Numbered from the stretch's first letter, positions 52,639 through 61,631 are shown. The stretch is DNA of 64,000 nucleotides from Oscillospiraceae bacterium (GCA_017617795.1 JAFZVM010000130.1:87694-151693); one strand, 5' to 3'. The notes: a model not told the origin generated them from the letters alone. Numbers and translations are program-made.

Positions 52639-54201
52639 ATGCTGAATACCATACCCGACGCCAGTCCGAGGATGCCCGCCTCCTTCGAGGTCGAGCCCCC
52701 TCCCATTCCGGAGGAAGAGATCGCAGGCGTTCTGGAAGCCGATGTAGTGGTGGTGGGCGAAGGTCTTGCGGGCCTGTGCGCCGCTCTCACCGCCCGTCAG
52801 GCCGGAGCGGACACCCTGATCATTTCCGCCTCTGCCCGGCCCGTCGGCCGGGGCGGCAGCGTTTTCGCGGCTTACAGCAAGGTCATGGAGGCCAAGGGAC
52901 TTCCCCGCCAGAATCTGGACGATTTCTTCCTGGAGGAATTCTCCTCCAACTCCTTCCTGGTGGATCAGCGCAAGTGGTACACCCTGCTGGACCGGAGCGA
53001 GGAGGCCATGAACTGGCTCATCGACATCCTCCAGGCCGCCGGCTGCGGCGTGGTGCTGGAGGACGCCAACGAGGATGATCACCACAGCCCCACCTATCAG
53101 CCCCCCGGAACGCATGCCTTCGTGGGCAGCGGGATCGCCCGGGCAGGCACAGGCATCACCCTGGCCCTGAACGCCCTGGAGGAAGCCTTTCTGGCCGCAG
53201 GGGGCCGGGTGCTGCGCTCCAGTCCCGCCAGACGGCTGGAAAAGACCGGCAGGCGCGTCTCCGCCGTTCTGGCTCAGCAGAAGGACGGGACCTATATCCG
53301 GGCAAAAGCTGCCCGCGCCGTCATCCTGGCCACGGGAGACTTCTCCGCCAATCCGGAGATGATGGCGAAATACTGCCCCCAGTATGCGCCGTTCTTCACC
53401 GCCGGAGGAGACAACTACGACGTGGGCTTCTCCATGAAAGGCCTGTTCAAGGGGGAAGGCCACCAGATGGCCCTGTGGGCCGGCGCTGCCTGGCAGCGCA
53501 CCTGGCCCTGCGCCGTGATGATCCAGGGCAGCCGTCTGGGCACCAATCTCCCCTATGGCTCACACCGGGGCCTGCGGCTGAACAACCGCGGGGAACGGTA
53601 CTGCAACGAGGATATGAACGGCGCCTATACGGCTCTGACCACTCTGCGGGAGCCCAGAGGCGAAGCCTTTGCCATCTGGGGCGCGAACTATGCCAGGGAG
53701 ATCCGGTTCCGGGCCCACGGCGGCCAGCGGGACGGCCCCGATACGCCGCCGGAAGCGGTGCTGGCCAACTGGAACGGCATGGCGGACCGGGGAATGCTGG
53801 TGAGAGCAGATACCCTGGAGGGCGTGATCGAAGCGCTGGGTCTGCCCCCGGAGGAAACCATGGCCACCATCCGCCGATACAATGAACTCTGCCGAAACGG
53901 GAAGGATACCGATTTCCATAAGAAGCCCAAGTATCTGCAGGAGATCCGGGAAGCCCCCTTCTTCGGCTGCAGCCTGAGCGACCGCTTTTTCTTCTCTGTG
54001 ATGGGCGGTCCCCGCACCAATTGGAAGATGCAGATCTGCGACGAGCAGGATGAGCCCATCCCGGGCCTGTACTGCGTCGGCTCCATGGTGGGGGATATGT
54101 ACGCCCACTGCTACAATTTCCGCATCCCCGGCCAGAATTACGGCGCCTGCCTCACCTTCGGCTACCTCACCGGCAAACGGGCCGCCGAAGAGCGGGCCTG
54201 A
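52639..54201 (+). CDS. FAD-binding reductase/dehydrogenase (fumarate reductase flavoprotein-like)
   Basis: A 520-residue FAD_binding_2-type flavoprotein. The dinucleotide motif ADVVVVGEGLAGLCAAL is at about residues 33-49, FAD contacts in GRGGSVFAAYSK near 70, ILATGDFSANPEMM near 230, and the C-terminal GLYCVGSMVGDMYAHCYNFRIPGQNYGACLTFGYLTGK near 470-512. Relatives include fumarate, urocanate, cinnamate and 3-oxosteroid reductases. No heme-binding or FMN-binding extension is present, so it needs an external electron donor. About 32 residues precede the FAD domain. Cotranscribed with the URO-D homologue and the next flavoenzyme. Confidence 0.86.
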   Translation: MLNTIPDASPRMPASFEVEPPPIPEEEIAGVLEADVVVVGEGLAGLCAALTARQAGADTLIISASARPVGRGGSVFAAYSKVMEAKGLPRQNLDDFFLEEFSSNSFLVDQRKWYTLLDRSEEAMNWLIDILQAAGCGVVLEDANEDDHHSPTYQPPGTHAFVGSGIARAGTGITLALNALEEAFLAAGGRVLRSSPARRLEKTGRRVSAVLAQQKDGTYIRAKAARAVILATGDFSANPEMMAKYCPQYAPFFTAGGDNYDVGFSMKGLFKGEGHQMALWAGAAWQRTWPCAVMIQGSRLGTNLPYGSHRGLRLNNRGERYCNEDMNGAYTALTTLREPRGEAFAIWGANYAREIRFRAHGGQRDGPDTPPEAVLANWNGMADRGMLVRADTLEGVIEALGLPPEETMATIRRYNELCRNGKDTDFHKKPKYLQEIREAPFFGCSLSDRFFFSVMGGPRTNWKMQICDEQDEPIPGLYCVGSMVGDMYAHCYNFRIPGQNYGACLTFGYLTGKRAAEERA

Positions 54202-54218
54202 CAGAAAGGAAGGACAAC

Positions 54219-56213
54219 ATGGCTTCTAAATACCCCCATGTATTTGACCCCTTTGAGATCCGGGGCGTTCTCTTCAAGAACCACCTGGAGCAGGCCCCTC
54301 CCGGCTGTTTCTTCGCCGGGGACGAGCGGGGCTTCGTCACGGATCAGTTTGTGGAATATTTCCGGCAGTATGCCCGGGGCGGCGTAGCCGTCTGCAACGT
54401 GGGCAACTGCAGCATCGACATTACGGAGAGCAGCGACGAAGCGGGCCAGCTGCAGCTCTCCGATCCCGGCTGCGTCATGCCTGCCCGGAAATTCAGCGAA
54501 ATGTGCGAGACCTATGGGGCTCACGGCTCCTTTGAGCTCACCCATAACGGCAAGGACACCGCCTATGAAAACGTGGGCCACGCCCCCTACAGCGCCTCCT
54601 CCTTCATCACCGTCGCGGAGGAGCGCCGGGCGAAGATGCTGGGCCGGGACCCCTATCCCACCATCGAGATGTCAAAGGAGAAGATCCGGGAGACGGTGGA
54701 GAAGTATGCCAGGGCCGCCCGCTTCTGCAAGCAGGCGGGGATGAAGATCTGCATGATCCATGGGGCCCACGGCAACCTCATCGCCCAGTTCGCCAGCCCC
54801 AAATACAACAAACGCACGGACGAGTACGGCGGCTCCCTGCAGAATCGGGCCCGCTTCGCCAACGAGATTCTGGAGGCCGTCCGGGGTGCGGTGGGGCAGG
54901 ACTTTGTCATTGAGTACCGGCTGAGCGCGGATGAGCACGCCCCGGACCAGATGCACTTCCCCGAGACCCTGGAATTCATCAAGTACATCAAGGACCGGGT
55001 GGATATCCTCCATGTCTCCGCCGGGATCCACGACCTGTACGGCGAGCCCTACTATCTCCGCTACCTGGTCTCCAACTATACCATGCCCCAGAAGCTGAAC
55101 GTCCATTTCTCCGCGGCGGTGAAGCAGGCCTATCCGGACCTGACGGTGGCCGTGGTGGGCGGCATCAAGGACCCCGGCCAGGCAGAGGAGATCATTTCCT
55201 CCGGCCAGGCGGATCTGGTTGCCATGAACCGCGCCCTCCATGCGGACTACGATATGCCCAGAAAATATGCCGAGGGGAAGGAATGGCAGCATATGCCCTG
55301 CCTGCGCTGCTCCTGCTTCCGCATGGCCAGCCCCCACACCAACAAGCTCTGCAGCGTGAACCCCATGTGGGGCCGCTTCAAGGAATACCCCCAGGGCTGC
55401 CTGCCCCCCGCCCCGGTGAAAAAGAAAGTCGCGGTGATCGGCGGAGGTCCTTCCGGCGTGGAATCCGTCAAGTGGCTGCTCCAGCGGGGACACGACGTGA
55501 CCCTGTACGAAAAGAGCGGGAAGATCGGCGGCCATGTGCGGGATGCGGTGAAGGCGGATTTCAAGACCGACCTGCGGGATTATGTAAAGTATATGGAGGA
55601 CTTTGCTCCCAACTGCGGCGCGAGGATCCTGATGAATACCGAGGCCACCCCCGAGCTTCTGGCCGGGGAAGGTTATGACGCCATCATCGCCGCCGTCGGC
55701 GCCGATCCCATCATGCCCAGGGTCCCCGGTGCGGACAAGCCCCATGTGCACTGGGCCCCGGACGCGGAAAACGGCCGTGCCGAATGCGGGCAGAACGTGG
55801 TGATCATCGGTGGCTCCTCCGTCGGCACCGAGGCCTCCATCAACCTGGCCAAGGAAGGCAAAAAGGTCACGGTGGTGGAGATGGCGGAGCGGGTGGATCT
55901 GTTCCGCACCGGCGCCGCTTCCGATCTGCAGAGCATGAGCGACGAGTACGGCGTGGAACGGCTCCTGGGCTGGAAGCTCCTGGAGGTGAAGGACGACTGC
56001 GTCCTGGCGGAAAACGTTAAAACCGGCGAGCGGAAGTCCATCCCTGCGGATACGGTGCTCATGGCCGTCGGCCTGAAGCCCCGCAGGAGCGTGGCTCTGG
56101 GCTTTGCCCATCTCTGCCCCGAGACCAGCTTCTTCATCATCGGAGACGCTCAGCAGTCCGGGGATATCCGGGACGCCACCTTCCAGGCCTTTGAGGTGGC
56201 ACGGACCATCTGA
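54219..56213 (+). CDS. NADH:flavin oxidoreductase/2-enoate reductase-like flavoenzyme
   Basis: A 664-residue enzyme with the layout of 2-enoate and 2,4-dienoyl-CoA reductases: an FMN-binding OYE-type barrel (about 1-350, with IHGAHGNLIAQFASPKYNKRTDEYGGSLQNRARF), a 4Fe-4S segment (Cys 361, 364, 366 and 378), and a C-terminal FAD/NADH domain with VAVIGGGPSGVE near 407 and VVIIGGSSVGTEA near 528. It should reduce activated C=C bonds. The Cys spacing C-x2-C-x1-C-x11-C is tighter than the usual C-x2-C-x3-C-x11/12-C. A strong terminator follows directly. Confidence 0.9.
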   Translation: MASKYPHVFDPFEIRGVLFKNHLEQAPPGCFFAGDERGFVTDQFVEYFRQYARGGVAVCNVGNCSIDITESSDEAGQLQLSDPGCVMPARKFSEMCETYGAHGSFELTHNGKDTAYENVGHAPYSASSFITVAEERRAKMLGRDPYPTIEMSKEKIRETVEKYARAARFCKQAGMKICMIHGAHGNLIAQFASPKYNKRTDEYGGSLQNRARFANEILEAVRGAVGQDFVIEYRLSADEHAPDQMHFPETLEFIKYIKDRVDILHVSAGIHDLYGEPYYLRYLVSNYTMPQKLNVHFSAAVKQAYPDLTVAVVGGIKDPGQAEEIISSGQADLVAMNRALHADYDMPRKYAEGKEWQHMPCLRCSCFRMASPHTNKLCSVNPMWGRFKEYPQGCLPPAPVKKKVAVIGGGPSGVESVKWLLQRGHDVTLYEKSGKIGGHVRDAVKADFKTDLRDYVKYMEDFAPNCGARILMNTEATPELLAGEGYDAIIAAVGADPIMPRVPGADKPHVHWAPDAENGRAECGQNVVIIGGSSVGTEASINLAKEGKKVTVVEMAERVDLFRTGAASDLQSMSDEYGVERLLGWKLLEVKDDCVLAENVKTGERKSIPADTVLMAVGLKPRRSVALGFAHLCPETSFFIIGDAQQSGDIRDATFQAFEVARTI

Positions 56214-56229
56214 TCCACGGCAGCATATG

Positions 56230-56258
56230 GGAAGGGGATAAATCCCCTTCCTTTTTTT
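56230..56258 (+). terminator. Terminator of the three-gene flavoenzyme operon
   Basis: GGAAGGGGA pairs with TCCCCTTCC, followed by seven T. Confidence 0.9.
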
Positions 56259-56287
56259 GTTTCGGGGAAGAAATGAGTCTTGGCATC

Positions 56288-56316
56288 TTGAAACGGATCC
56301 CAATCAATGCTATACT
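56288..56316 (+). promoter_or_regulatory. Promoter of the CNNM/CBS gene pair
   Basis: TTGAAA at 56288-56293 and TATACT at 56311-56316, 17 nt apart. The leader that follows can form a GCCGGAG/CTCCGGC stem. Confidence 0.75.
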
Positions 56317-56392
56317 AGTTATGTATATACATTTTTCCCCTGCCGGAGCATTGCCGTCGCCTCCGGCGGGATACGGGAGTTGATTTACCCTC

Positions 56393-57412
56393 ATGGACGA
56401 CATACCCCGAAGTATCCTGGTCCTGGCGCTCATCCTGCTGGGCGGCTGTTTTGCCGGCAGCGAGACCGCTCTTTCCTACTGCAACAAAGTCCGCATGCGG
56501 AAGCGGGCGGAGGAGGGCGAGCGTCGGGCAAAGCGCGTGGTGCGGATCCTGGACCGGTTTGACAAGGCTCTTTCCACCATATTGATCGGCACCAACGTCT
56601 GCTATGTATTCGCTTCTTCCTTTGCAGCCCTGTTGTTCATCAAGCATATGGGCACCGTCGGCGCGGTCGTCTCTACCGTTGTGCTCACCCTGCTGATCTT
56701 TTTCTTCGCGGAGACCATCCCCAAGAACTTTGCCAGGGTGAACAGCGACGCTTACGCCCTGGCCTGCTCCGGTCCCCTGTCGGTCCTGATGTTCATCCTC
56801 ACCCCCCTCACCGCCCTGCTTACAGGGCTGGGCTGGGTGGTGAAGCGGCTCCTGCCGGAAACGGGAGATCTGCCCAGCATCACAGAGGATGAATTCTCCA
56901 CCATGATCGACAACATCGGAGAAGAAGGGCTGATGGAACCCGCGGAAACGGCGCTCATCAAGTCAGCCATCGATTTTTCGGATACCTCTGTGGATCAGGT
57001 CATGACCCCGCTGAAAAACATGGTGGCTGTCTCCATCTCCGAGGAGCCGGAAAAGCTGAAGGAGCTGATCCTGCAGGAGAAGTATTCCCGCCTTCCGGTA
57101 TACGCCGGAACGCCGGATCGGATCGTGGGCGTCCTCCAGACGAAAGACTGCCTCTGGCGCATCCTGCACAAGGAACCCATCGATATCAGTTCCCTGATGA
57201 ACCTCACTTATAACGTGAGCCCGGATACCAAGCTCAACGCCCTGTTCGAAGGGCTTGGCCGGCGGCATACCCATATGGCCATGGTGGTGGACAGTGAGGG
57301 CATCGCCCTGGGCTTTGTCACCATGGAGGATATCCTGGAGGAGCTGGTGGGCGAGATCTACGACGAGGACGACAAGCCTGCCCGGCCTCAGCAGAAGGAG
57401 GCGGGCGCATGA
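56393..57412 (+). CDS. CNNM/CBS-domain protein (hemolysin family), no CorC domain
   Basis: A 339-residue membrane protein. The CNNM (DUF21) domain with three or four helices covers about 1-190, including GGCFAGSETALSYCNKVRMRKRAEEG near residues 18-43 and AETIPKNFARVN near 105. Two CBS domains follow (about 203-325), ending with TMEDILEELVGEIYDEDD. The C-terminal CorC_HlyC domain of most family members is absent. Relatives are linked to magnesium or other divalent cation export. It overlaps the next gene, a full-length relative, by 4 nt. Confidence 0.88.
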   Translation: MDDIPRSILVLALILLGGCFAGSETALSYCNKVRMRKRAEEGERRAKRVVRILDRFDKALSTILIGTNVCYVFASSFAALLFIKHMGTVGAVVSTVVLTLLIFFFAETIPKNFARVNSDAYALACSGPLSVLMFILTPLTALLTGLGWVVKRLLPETGDLPSITEDEFSTMIDNIGEEGLMEPAETALIKSAIDFSDTSVDQVMTPLKNMVAVSISEEPEKLKELILQEKYSRLPVYAGTPDRIVGVLQTKDCLWRILHKEPIDISSLMNLTYNVSPDTKLNALFEGLGRRHTHMAMVVDSEGIALGFVTMEDILEELVGEIYDEDDKPARPQQKEAGA

Positions 57413-58671
57413 TATACCTTCTCTATCTGCTGCTGGTTCTGCTGGTCCTCCTCAGCGCCTTCTTCTCCAGCTCTGAGATCGCTTATGCCACCGCCAGCCG
57501 TCTCCGTCTGCAGAACGACGCGGAAAACGGCAGCAAGCGGGCGGCCAGGGCCATGTGGATCACGGAGCACTTTACCGGTTTCCTGTCTACCATCCTGGTG
57601 GGCAACAATCTGGTGAATATCGCCTTTTCCTCCGCCATGACCGCCCTGATGGTCAACGTATACGGGGCGAGCGGAGAAGCCATCGCCCCCATTGCCAGCA
57701 CCATGGTCCTGCTCATCTTCGGCGAGATCATCCCCAAGATCGCCGGAACCAGCCAGGCGGACCGCCTGGTCCGTGTCTACACCTATCCCCTGCGCTTTTT
57801 TATGATCCTGTTCAAACCCGTGACCGCCCTGGTCACCCGGATCGTGAACCGGCTCTCCAAGCTCTGGACCTCTGAGGAGGCGGAGCCGGAGGTAACGGAC
57901 GAAGAACTGGTGAGCATCCTGGAGACCATCGAGGACGAGGGCGTGTTCACCGAGCAGGAGAGCGAGCTCATCAAGTCCGCCATCGAATTCAGCGACGTGA
58001 CCGCCGGAGACATCTTCATTCCCCGGGTGGACGTGACCGCCATCGACGCGGAGGACAGCGTGGAGGACCTGCTGAAGGACGAGGACCTTCTGAGCTATTC
58101 CCGCATCCCGGTCTATCGGGACACCATCGATACGATCCTGGGCATCCTCTCCACCAAAAAACTTCTGAAAGCCGCGATCACCACTCCCCTGTCTGAGATC
58201 CGGCTGGAGGATCTGCTCTCTCCCCCGGTATATGTGCACAAGACCCGGACCATTTCCTCCATCCTCTCGGAATTCCGGAAAAAGCACCTGATGATGGCCA
58301 TCGTAGTGGATGAATACGGCGGCACCGAAGGCATCCTCACCCTGGAGGATATCCTGGAGGAGATCGTAGGAGATATCTTCGACGAAAGCGACGACATCGA
58401 GCTGGATGTGGAACAGAAGTCGGACAACGTCTACGTTGTGGACGGCGGGACGACCATTGAGGATTTCTTCGATTCCATCGACTACCGGCCCGAGCATTTC
58501 GAAAGCGAGTACAGCACCATGGGCGGCTGGGCCATTGAGATGCTGGACCGTTTCCCCCAGAAAGGGGACCACTTCACCTGGGATCGCTTCTCCGTCACCG
58601 TGACGGAGGCGGAAGCCCGTCGGGTGGAGACCCTGGAGGTGGAGCTCCTTCCTCCTCCCGAAGAAGAATGA
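57409..58671 (+). CDS. CNNM/CBS/CorC_HlyC protein (hemolysin family)
   Basis: A 420-residue relative of the upstream protein with the complete architecture: CNNM membrane domain (about 1-185, with FFSSSEIAYATASRLRLQNDAENGSKRA), two CBS domains (about 200-322, ending LTLEDILEEIVGDIFDE) and a C-terminal CorC_HlyC domain (about 335-415). Probably a cation efflux or transport protein. The pair is translationally coupled and could act as a heteromer (inference). Confidence 0.92.
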   Translation: MIYLLYLLLVLLVLLSAFFSSSEIAYATASRLRLQNDAENGSKRAARAMWITEHFTGFLSTILVGNNLVNIAFSSAMTALMVNVYGASGEAIAPIASTMVLLIFGEIIPKIAGTSQADRLVRVYTYPLRFFMILFKPVTALVTRIVNRLSKLWTSEEAEPEVTDEELVSILETIEDEGVFTEQESELIKSAIEFSDVTAGDIFIPRVDVTAIDAEDSVEDLLKDEDLLSYSRIPVYRDTIDTILGILSTKKLLKAAITTPLSEIRLEDLLSPPVYVHKTRTISSILSEFRKKHLMMAIVVDEYGGTEGILTLEDILEEIVGDIFDESDDIELDVEQKSDNVYVVDGGTTIEDFFDSIDYRPEHFESEYSTMGGWAIEMLDRFPQKGDHFTWDRFSVTVTEAEARRVETLEVELLPPPEEE

Positions 58672-58687
58672 TCCCTTTGCCCTGCCT

Positions 58688-58724
58688 GTCCCCGTACCGG
58701 ATCCCGGCACGGGGACTGGTTTTC
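58688..58724 (+). terminator. Terminator of the CNNM pair
   Basis: GTCCCCGT pairs with ACGGGGAC around a GC-rich loop, followed by a short T tract. Confidence 0.7.
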
Positions 58725-58751
58725 TGATTCCTGCGCAGAGAAAGATTTCCC

Positions 58752-58780
58752 TTGACACCGGGTACAAAACTCTCTATAAT
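58752..58780 (+). promoter_or_regulatory. Promoter of tRNA-Pro
   Basis: Perfect consensus: TTGACA at 58752-58757, TATAAT at 58775-58780, spacing 17 nt. Confidence 0.92.
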
Positions 58781-58805
58781 AAGAAAGCTTTTGAACAGAA
58801 GATCT

Positions 58806-58882
58806 CGGGGTGTGGCGAAGTTTGGTATCGCGCATGGTTCGGGACCATGAGGCCGCGGGTTCAAGTCCCGCCACTCCGACCA
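58806..58882 (+). tRNA. tRNA-Pro (anticodon CGG)
   Basis: A 77-nt cloverleaf with encoded CCA. The 7-bp acceptor stem pairs CGGGGTG with CACTCCG. The anticodon arm CATGG-loop-CCATG carries CGG at 58840-58842 with G at position 37, as in tRNA-Pro. The T arm GCGGG/CCCGC with loop TTCAAGT is canonical. Confidence 0.96.
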
Positions 58883-58886
58883 TTTC

Positions 58887-58935
58887 GAGTGTTCTTACAG
58901 GATCTGCGGATCCCATAAGGACACTCTCTTTTTTT
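58887..58935 (+). terminator. Terminator of tRNA-Pro
   Basis: GAGTGTTCTTA pairs with TAAGGACACTC (one G-T pair), followed by a run of seven T. The mobile element begins within the next 40 nt. Confidence 0.85.
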
Positions 58936-58973
58936 GCCCGAATTCCGGCTCACAAGCTTTGAAATATCCGAAT

Positions 58974-60695
58974 TCATGCGGTACATTCCGCTTCGTCCTC
59001 ATTGGGTGCATAACTGACTACCACCCCTCTTCGGGGACTGACTGAAACCGTCGGTGAAGGGATTTCCAGACATTCCGGAATGTCGATCACACCGACGCAG
59101 TTGTAATGAATCGTCAGATGCTGCTCCCAAACTCCGTTCACCTTTTCCGCTTGATGAACCTCAATCCTCTGAATCAGCTCATTGAGCATCCCAGCTGTAA
59201 GTTTCTTGGCCCTGGTGTACTTGCGTACCGTTGTGATAAACATATCTGCGGTAACTGACAAGCTTTCCGCCTTTTTGATTGCTGCTTTGAGCGATTTGAT
59301 CTTATCCGCCAGCTCCGCCTGCTCATGCTCATACTTAAGCGACATACGTGAAAACCGCTCATCGCTGATCTTGCCAGCTACATTGTCCTCATACAGCCGT
59401 TCAAACAGGTTATCAAGCTCTCTATCGCGGGCGTTTAAAGCGTACAGTTCCTTGTTCTTTGCTTCACGCTTCAACGCAGCATTCTGCAGAGAAAGCCCCA
59501 TCATGGCTTCGGCGAATTGAGACTCATATTTCGACGCGAACTTGGTCAGGCGATGGATCTCCCCCAGGATCACTGACTTCAAGAAATCCTCTCGGATATA
59601 GTGTGTCGTTGGACAGGTTCCTCGATTTCCTTTGTAATTGGAACAGTTATAGTAATGGATGTCAGGATTGGCCTGGTTGAAGTGGTAATGCATATTGTGA
59701 CCACAATCCGCGCAGACCAGCAGGCCGGAAAAGAGGCTGACTTCACCATTGCCACAGCTGCGCTTACGAACCTGTCCGCGTTTATCCTGCACTCTCTCCC
59801 ATATGGCCCGGTCAATGATCGGCATATGCACATCTTTGAAAACGGCCCAGTTTTCCCTATCGTTTGCGATCCTTTTTTTCAGCTTATAGGATTTGGAGTA
59901 GCTCTTGAAGTTCAAGACATCTCCACAATACTCCTGCAAGGATAGGATCTTCCCTATGGTAGAACTGCGCCAATGGGTCGGCGGAGTATCCGGATTATTC
60001 GCATACCGTCTGAAACCTTTTTGCATCGCATAAGCCGCCGGGGTCAGAATACCATCTTCCTCCAGTTTCGTCGCGATCTGCTCGACGCCGTACCCCTCTA
60101 TGCTCATGCTGAATATCCTCTGGACAACAGCAGCAGCCTCTTCATCGATGATCCAGTGTTTTGGCGATTCGGGATCTTTCCTGTATCCGTATGGCGGCGG
60201 TCCCAGAGGTTCCCCGGAACTGCCCTTTATTTTATTGCTTAAGCGCCGTTTTTTACTGATATCTCTGGCGTACCATTCATTGAACAGGTTCTTTATTGGG
60301 GCGAGTTCACTTTCGTTCTCCCCAGTATCAATACCGTCCGAAATTGCCACCAAGCGAATATCATGTTCTGGAAAAAACTCCTCCATCAGTCTTCCGACTT
60401 CGATGTAGTTTCTTCCCAAACGGGACAGATCCTTCACAAAAACCGCAGAAGCATTCCCTTTTTCCAGCTCAGCCATCATAGCGTTGAAACCTGGACGGTT
60501 CATGGTCACGCCGGAAACGCCATCATCCACAAACGTCACCAGGTTGGTATAGCCCATTTCTTTGGCCGTCTTGATCAGGAGCTTCTTCTGATTCTGGATG
60601 CTGTAACTGTCACCTTCCAGATTGTCATCACGGGATAGACGCGGGTATAAAAAAGCGGTTTCCTCGCGGGTTCTTCTGCTTGACTGTCCTTTCAC
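58974..60695 (-). CDS. Large serine recombinase (TnpX-like)
   Basis: A 573-residue site-specific recombinase. The resolvase domain holds YPRLSRDD with the catalytic Ser near residue 20 and VKDLSRLGRNYIEVG near 82-96. A recombinase domain follows (PPYGYRKDPESPKHWIIDEEAA), then a zinc ribbon (CADCGHNM and YNCSNYKGNRGTC, about 330-360), a coiled coil (about 395-480) and a variable C-terminus. It would integrate and excise the element. The GTG start at 60695 has a perfect AAGGAGG a few bases upstream. Full length and apparently intact. Confidence 0.93.
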   Translation of the reverse strand: MKGQSSRRTREETAFLYPRLSRDDNLEGDSYSIQNQKKLLIKTAKEMGYTNLVTFVDDGVSGVTMNRPGFNAMMAELEKGNASAVFVKDLSRLGRNYIEVGRLMEEFFPEHDIRLVAISDGIDTGENESELAPIKNLFNEWYARDISKKRRLSNKIKGSSGEPLGPPPYGYRKDPESPKHWIIDEEAAAVVQRIFSMSIEGYGVEQIATKLEEDGILTPAAYAMQKGFRRYANNPDTPPTHWRSSTIGKILSLQEYCGDVLNFKSYSKSYKLKKRIANDRENWAVFKDVHMPIIDRAIWERVQDKRGQVRKRSCGNGEVSLFSGLLVCADCGHNMHYHFNQANPDIHYYNCSNYKGNRGTCPTTHYIREDFLKSVILGEIHRLTKFASKYESQFAEAMMGLSLQNAALKREAKNKELYALNARDRELDNLFERLYEDNVAGKISDERFSRMSLKYEHEQAELADKIKSLKAAIKKAESLSVTADMFITTVRKYTRAKKLTAGMLNELIQRIEVHQAEKVNGVWEQHLTIHYNCVGVIDIPECLEIPSPTVSVSPRRGVVVSYAPNEDEAECTA

Positions 60696-60781
60696 AACTC
60701 CTCCTTTCCGGCAGTCAACGCAGCGATATTTACGAAGTAAAAATACCACGCGAACCCGCCTTTGTCACGCTTAACACTTGA

Positions 60782-60973
60782 CTACGGTGCAGAAGTGGCT
60801 TCTGATTTCAGAAGTCGAATCAGGATTGAGCCCAGGGTTTCTTGTCCGGTTTCTGCAAAAACTGAAGTAACGATAAATCTGCGGCCATGAACGGTATAGT
60901 TTGTGGTTTGATTGCTCACTTCAATTCCCTCTGGTTTTAAAGATGACTGCTGGTGTGTCTGAGCCATTTCCAT
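60782..60973 (-). CDS. tnpW: Transposon-encoded protein TnpW
   Basis: A 63-residue protein whose second half, TTNYTVHGRRFIVTSVFAETGQETLGSILIRLLKSEA, matches the short TnpW family found directly upstream of Tn4451-type recombinases. Its role is unknown. A GGAGGT site lies 8 nt before the ATG. It is in the expected place and orientation. Confidence 0.82.
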   Translation of the reverse strand: MEMAQTHQQSSLKPEGIEVSNQTTNYTVHGRRFIVTSVFAETGQETLGSILIRLLKSEATSAP

Positions 60974-60979
60974 ATTGGT

Positions 60980-61255
60980 TTACCTCCATTGCATCAGCGT
61001 TTCTGCACTACGAGCGACGGCATACTGAACTAGCATCGGATATTTGTTTACTCGCCATATGTCTCTTTTCTTTATCAGGCAAGCGTTCATCCATTTGCGT
61101 TTAGTGGAACTTTGTGTTTCTACATCAAGGTCACATGAACGCGCTGGAAGCCGTGCCGCCAGCGCGTGGTATCTGACTTTGATGGTCTTCCCTGCCGGTA
61201 TGGTGGGACTCCATAAACATAGGAACCGGATTGGCATGGCATGACCCATAATCAT
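60980..61255 (-). CDS. Possible short coding frame upstream of tnpW
   Basis: A 91-residue frame (MIMGHAMPIRFLCLW... to ...AETLMQWR) with a weak AAAGGTAG site. It ends so that the tnpW ribosome site overlaps its final codons, which would allow translational coupling. Many Cys, Trp and Arg residues and no recognisable domain. It may equally be noncoding. Confidence 0.3.
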   Translation of the reverse strand: MIMGHAMPIRFLCLWSPTIPAGKTIKVRYHALAARLPARSCDLDVETQSSTKRKWMNACLIKKRDIWRVNKYPMLVQYAVARSAETLMQWR

Positions 61256-61631
61256 CTACCTTTGATTCACCGTATTTGCCACGCAGTCCCCGGCAAGGGG
61301 GTGTTATAAGCCGCCTCTGGCAAGGCCGTCATAACTCCGGGATGCCGCTGCTTGTAAGGCTGGCAAGCATCCCAGGGCTCCGTCTCTAGTCCGTGGACGG
61401 GCGTGAGCAAGTTTCATTATTCCCCGCGCTGTCGTTGCGCCCGAAGTGCCGAATCGGGTCTGAGGCTTGCGGTGGTCGCTCGGACAGCCTTTTCATCACC
61501 TCCCGGCTGTCTGTCATGGCGTCGCGCCTCATGTCGCTCATCACGCGGGTTCTGTGCTTATAACACCGTATATTCAATTTTCAAGCGTCAGTAAAGAACC
61601 TCAGAAAAGCGTCCTTCACTAACCGCCGTTT
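61256..61631. other. Gene-free stretch of the element with strong RNA-like structure
   Basis: No coding frame here is supported by a ribosome site. The stretch contains a perfect 12-bp inverted repeat, 61300-61311 and 61556-61567, enclosing 244 nt. Within it, read on the minus strand, GGGATGC...GCATCCC encloses GCTTG...CAAGC, and just outside the closing repeat CCCC...GGGG forms another hairpin. A structured RNA or a nested miniature element are both possible. Confidence 0.55.

Noticed and set aside
61386-61577. A 63-codon minus-strand frame in the mobile element
   Set aside because: No ribosome site, and it lies within the inverted-repeat-enclosed structured stretch.
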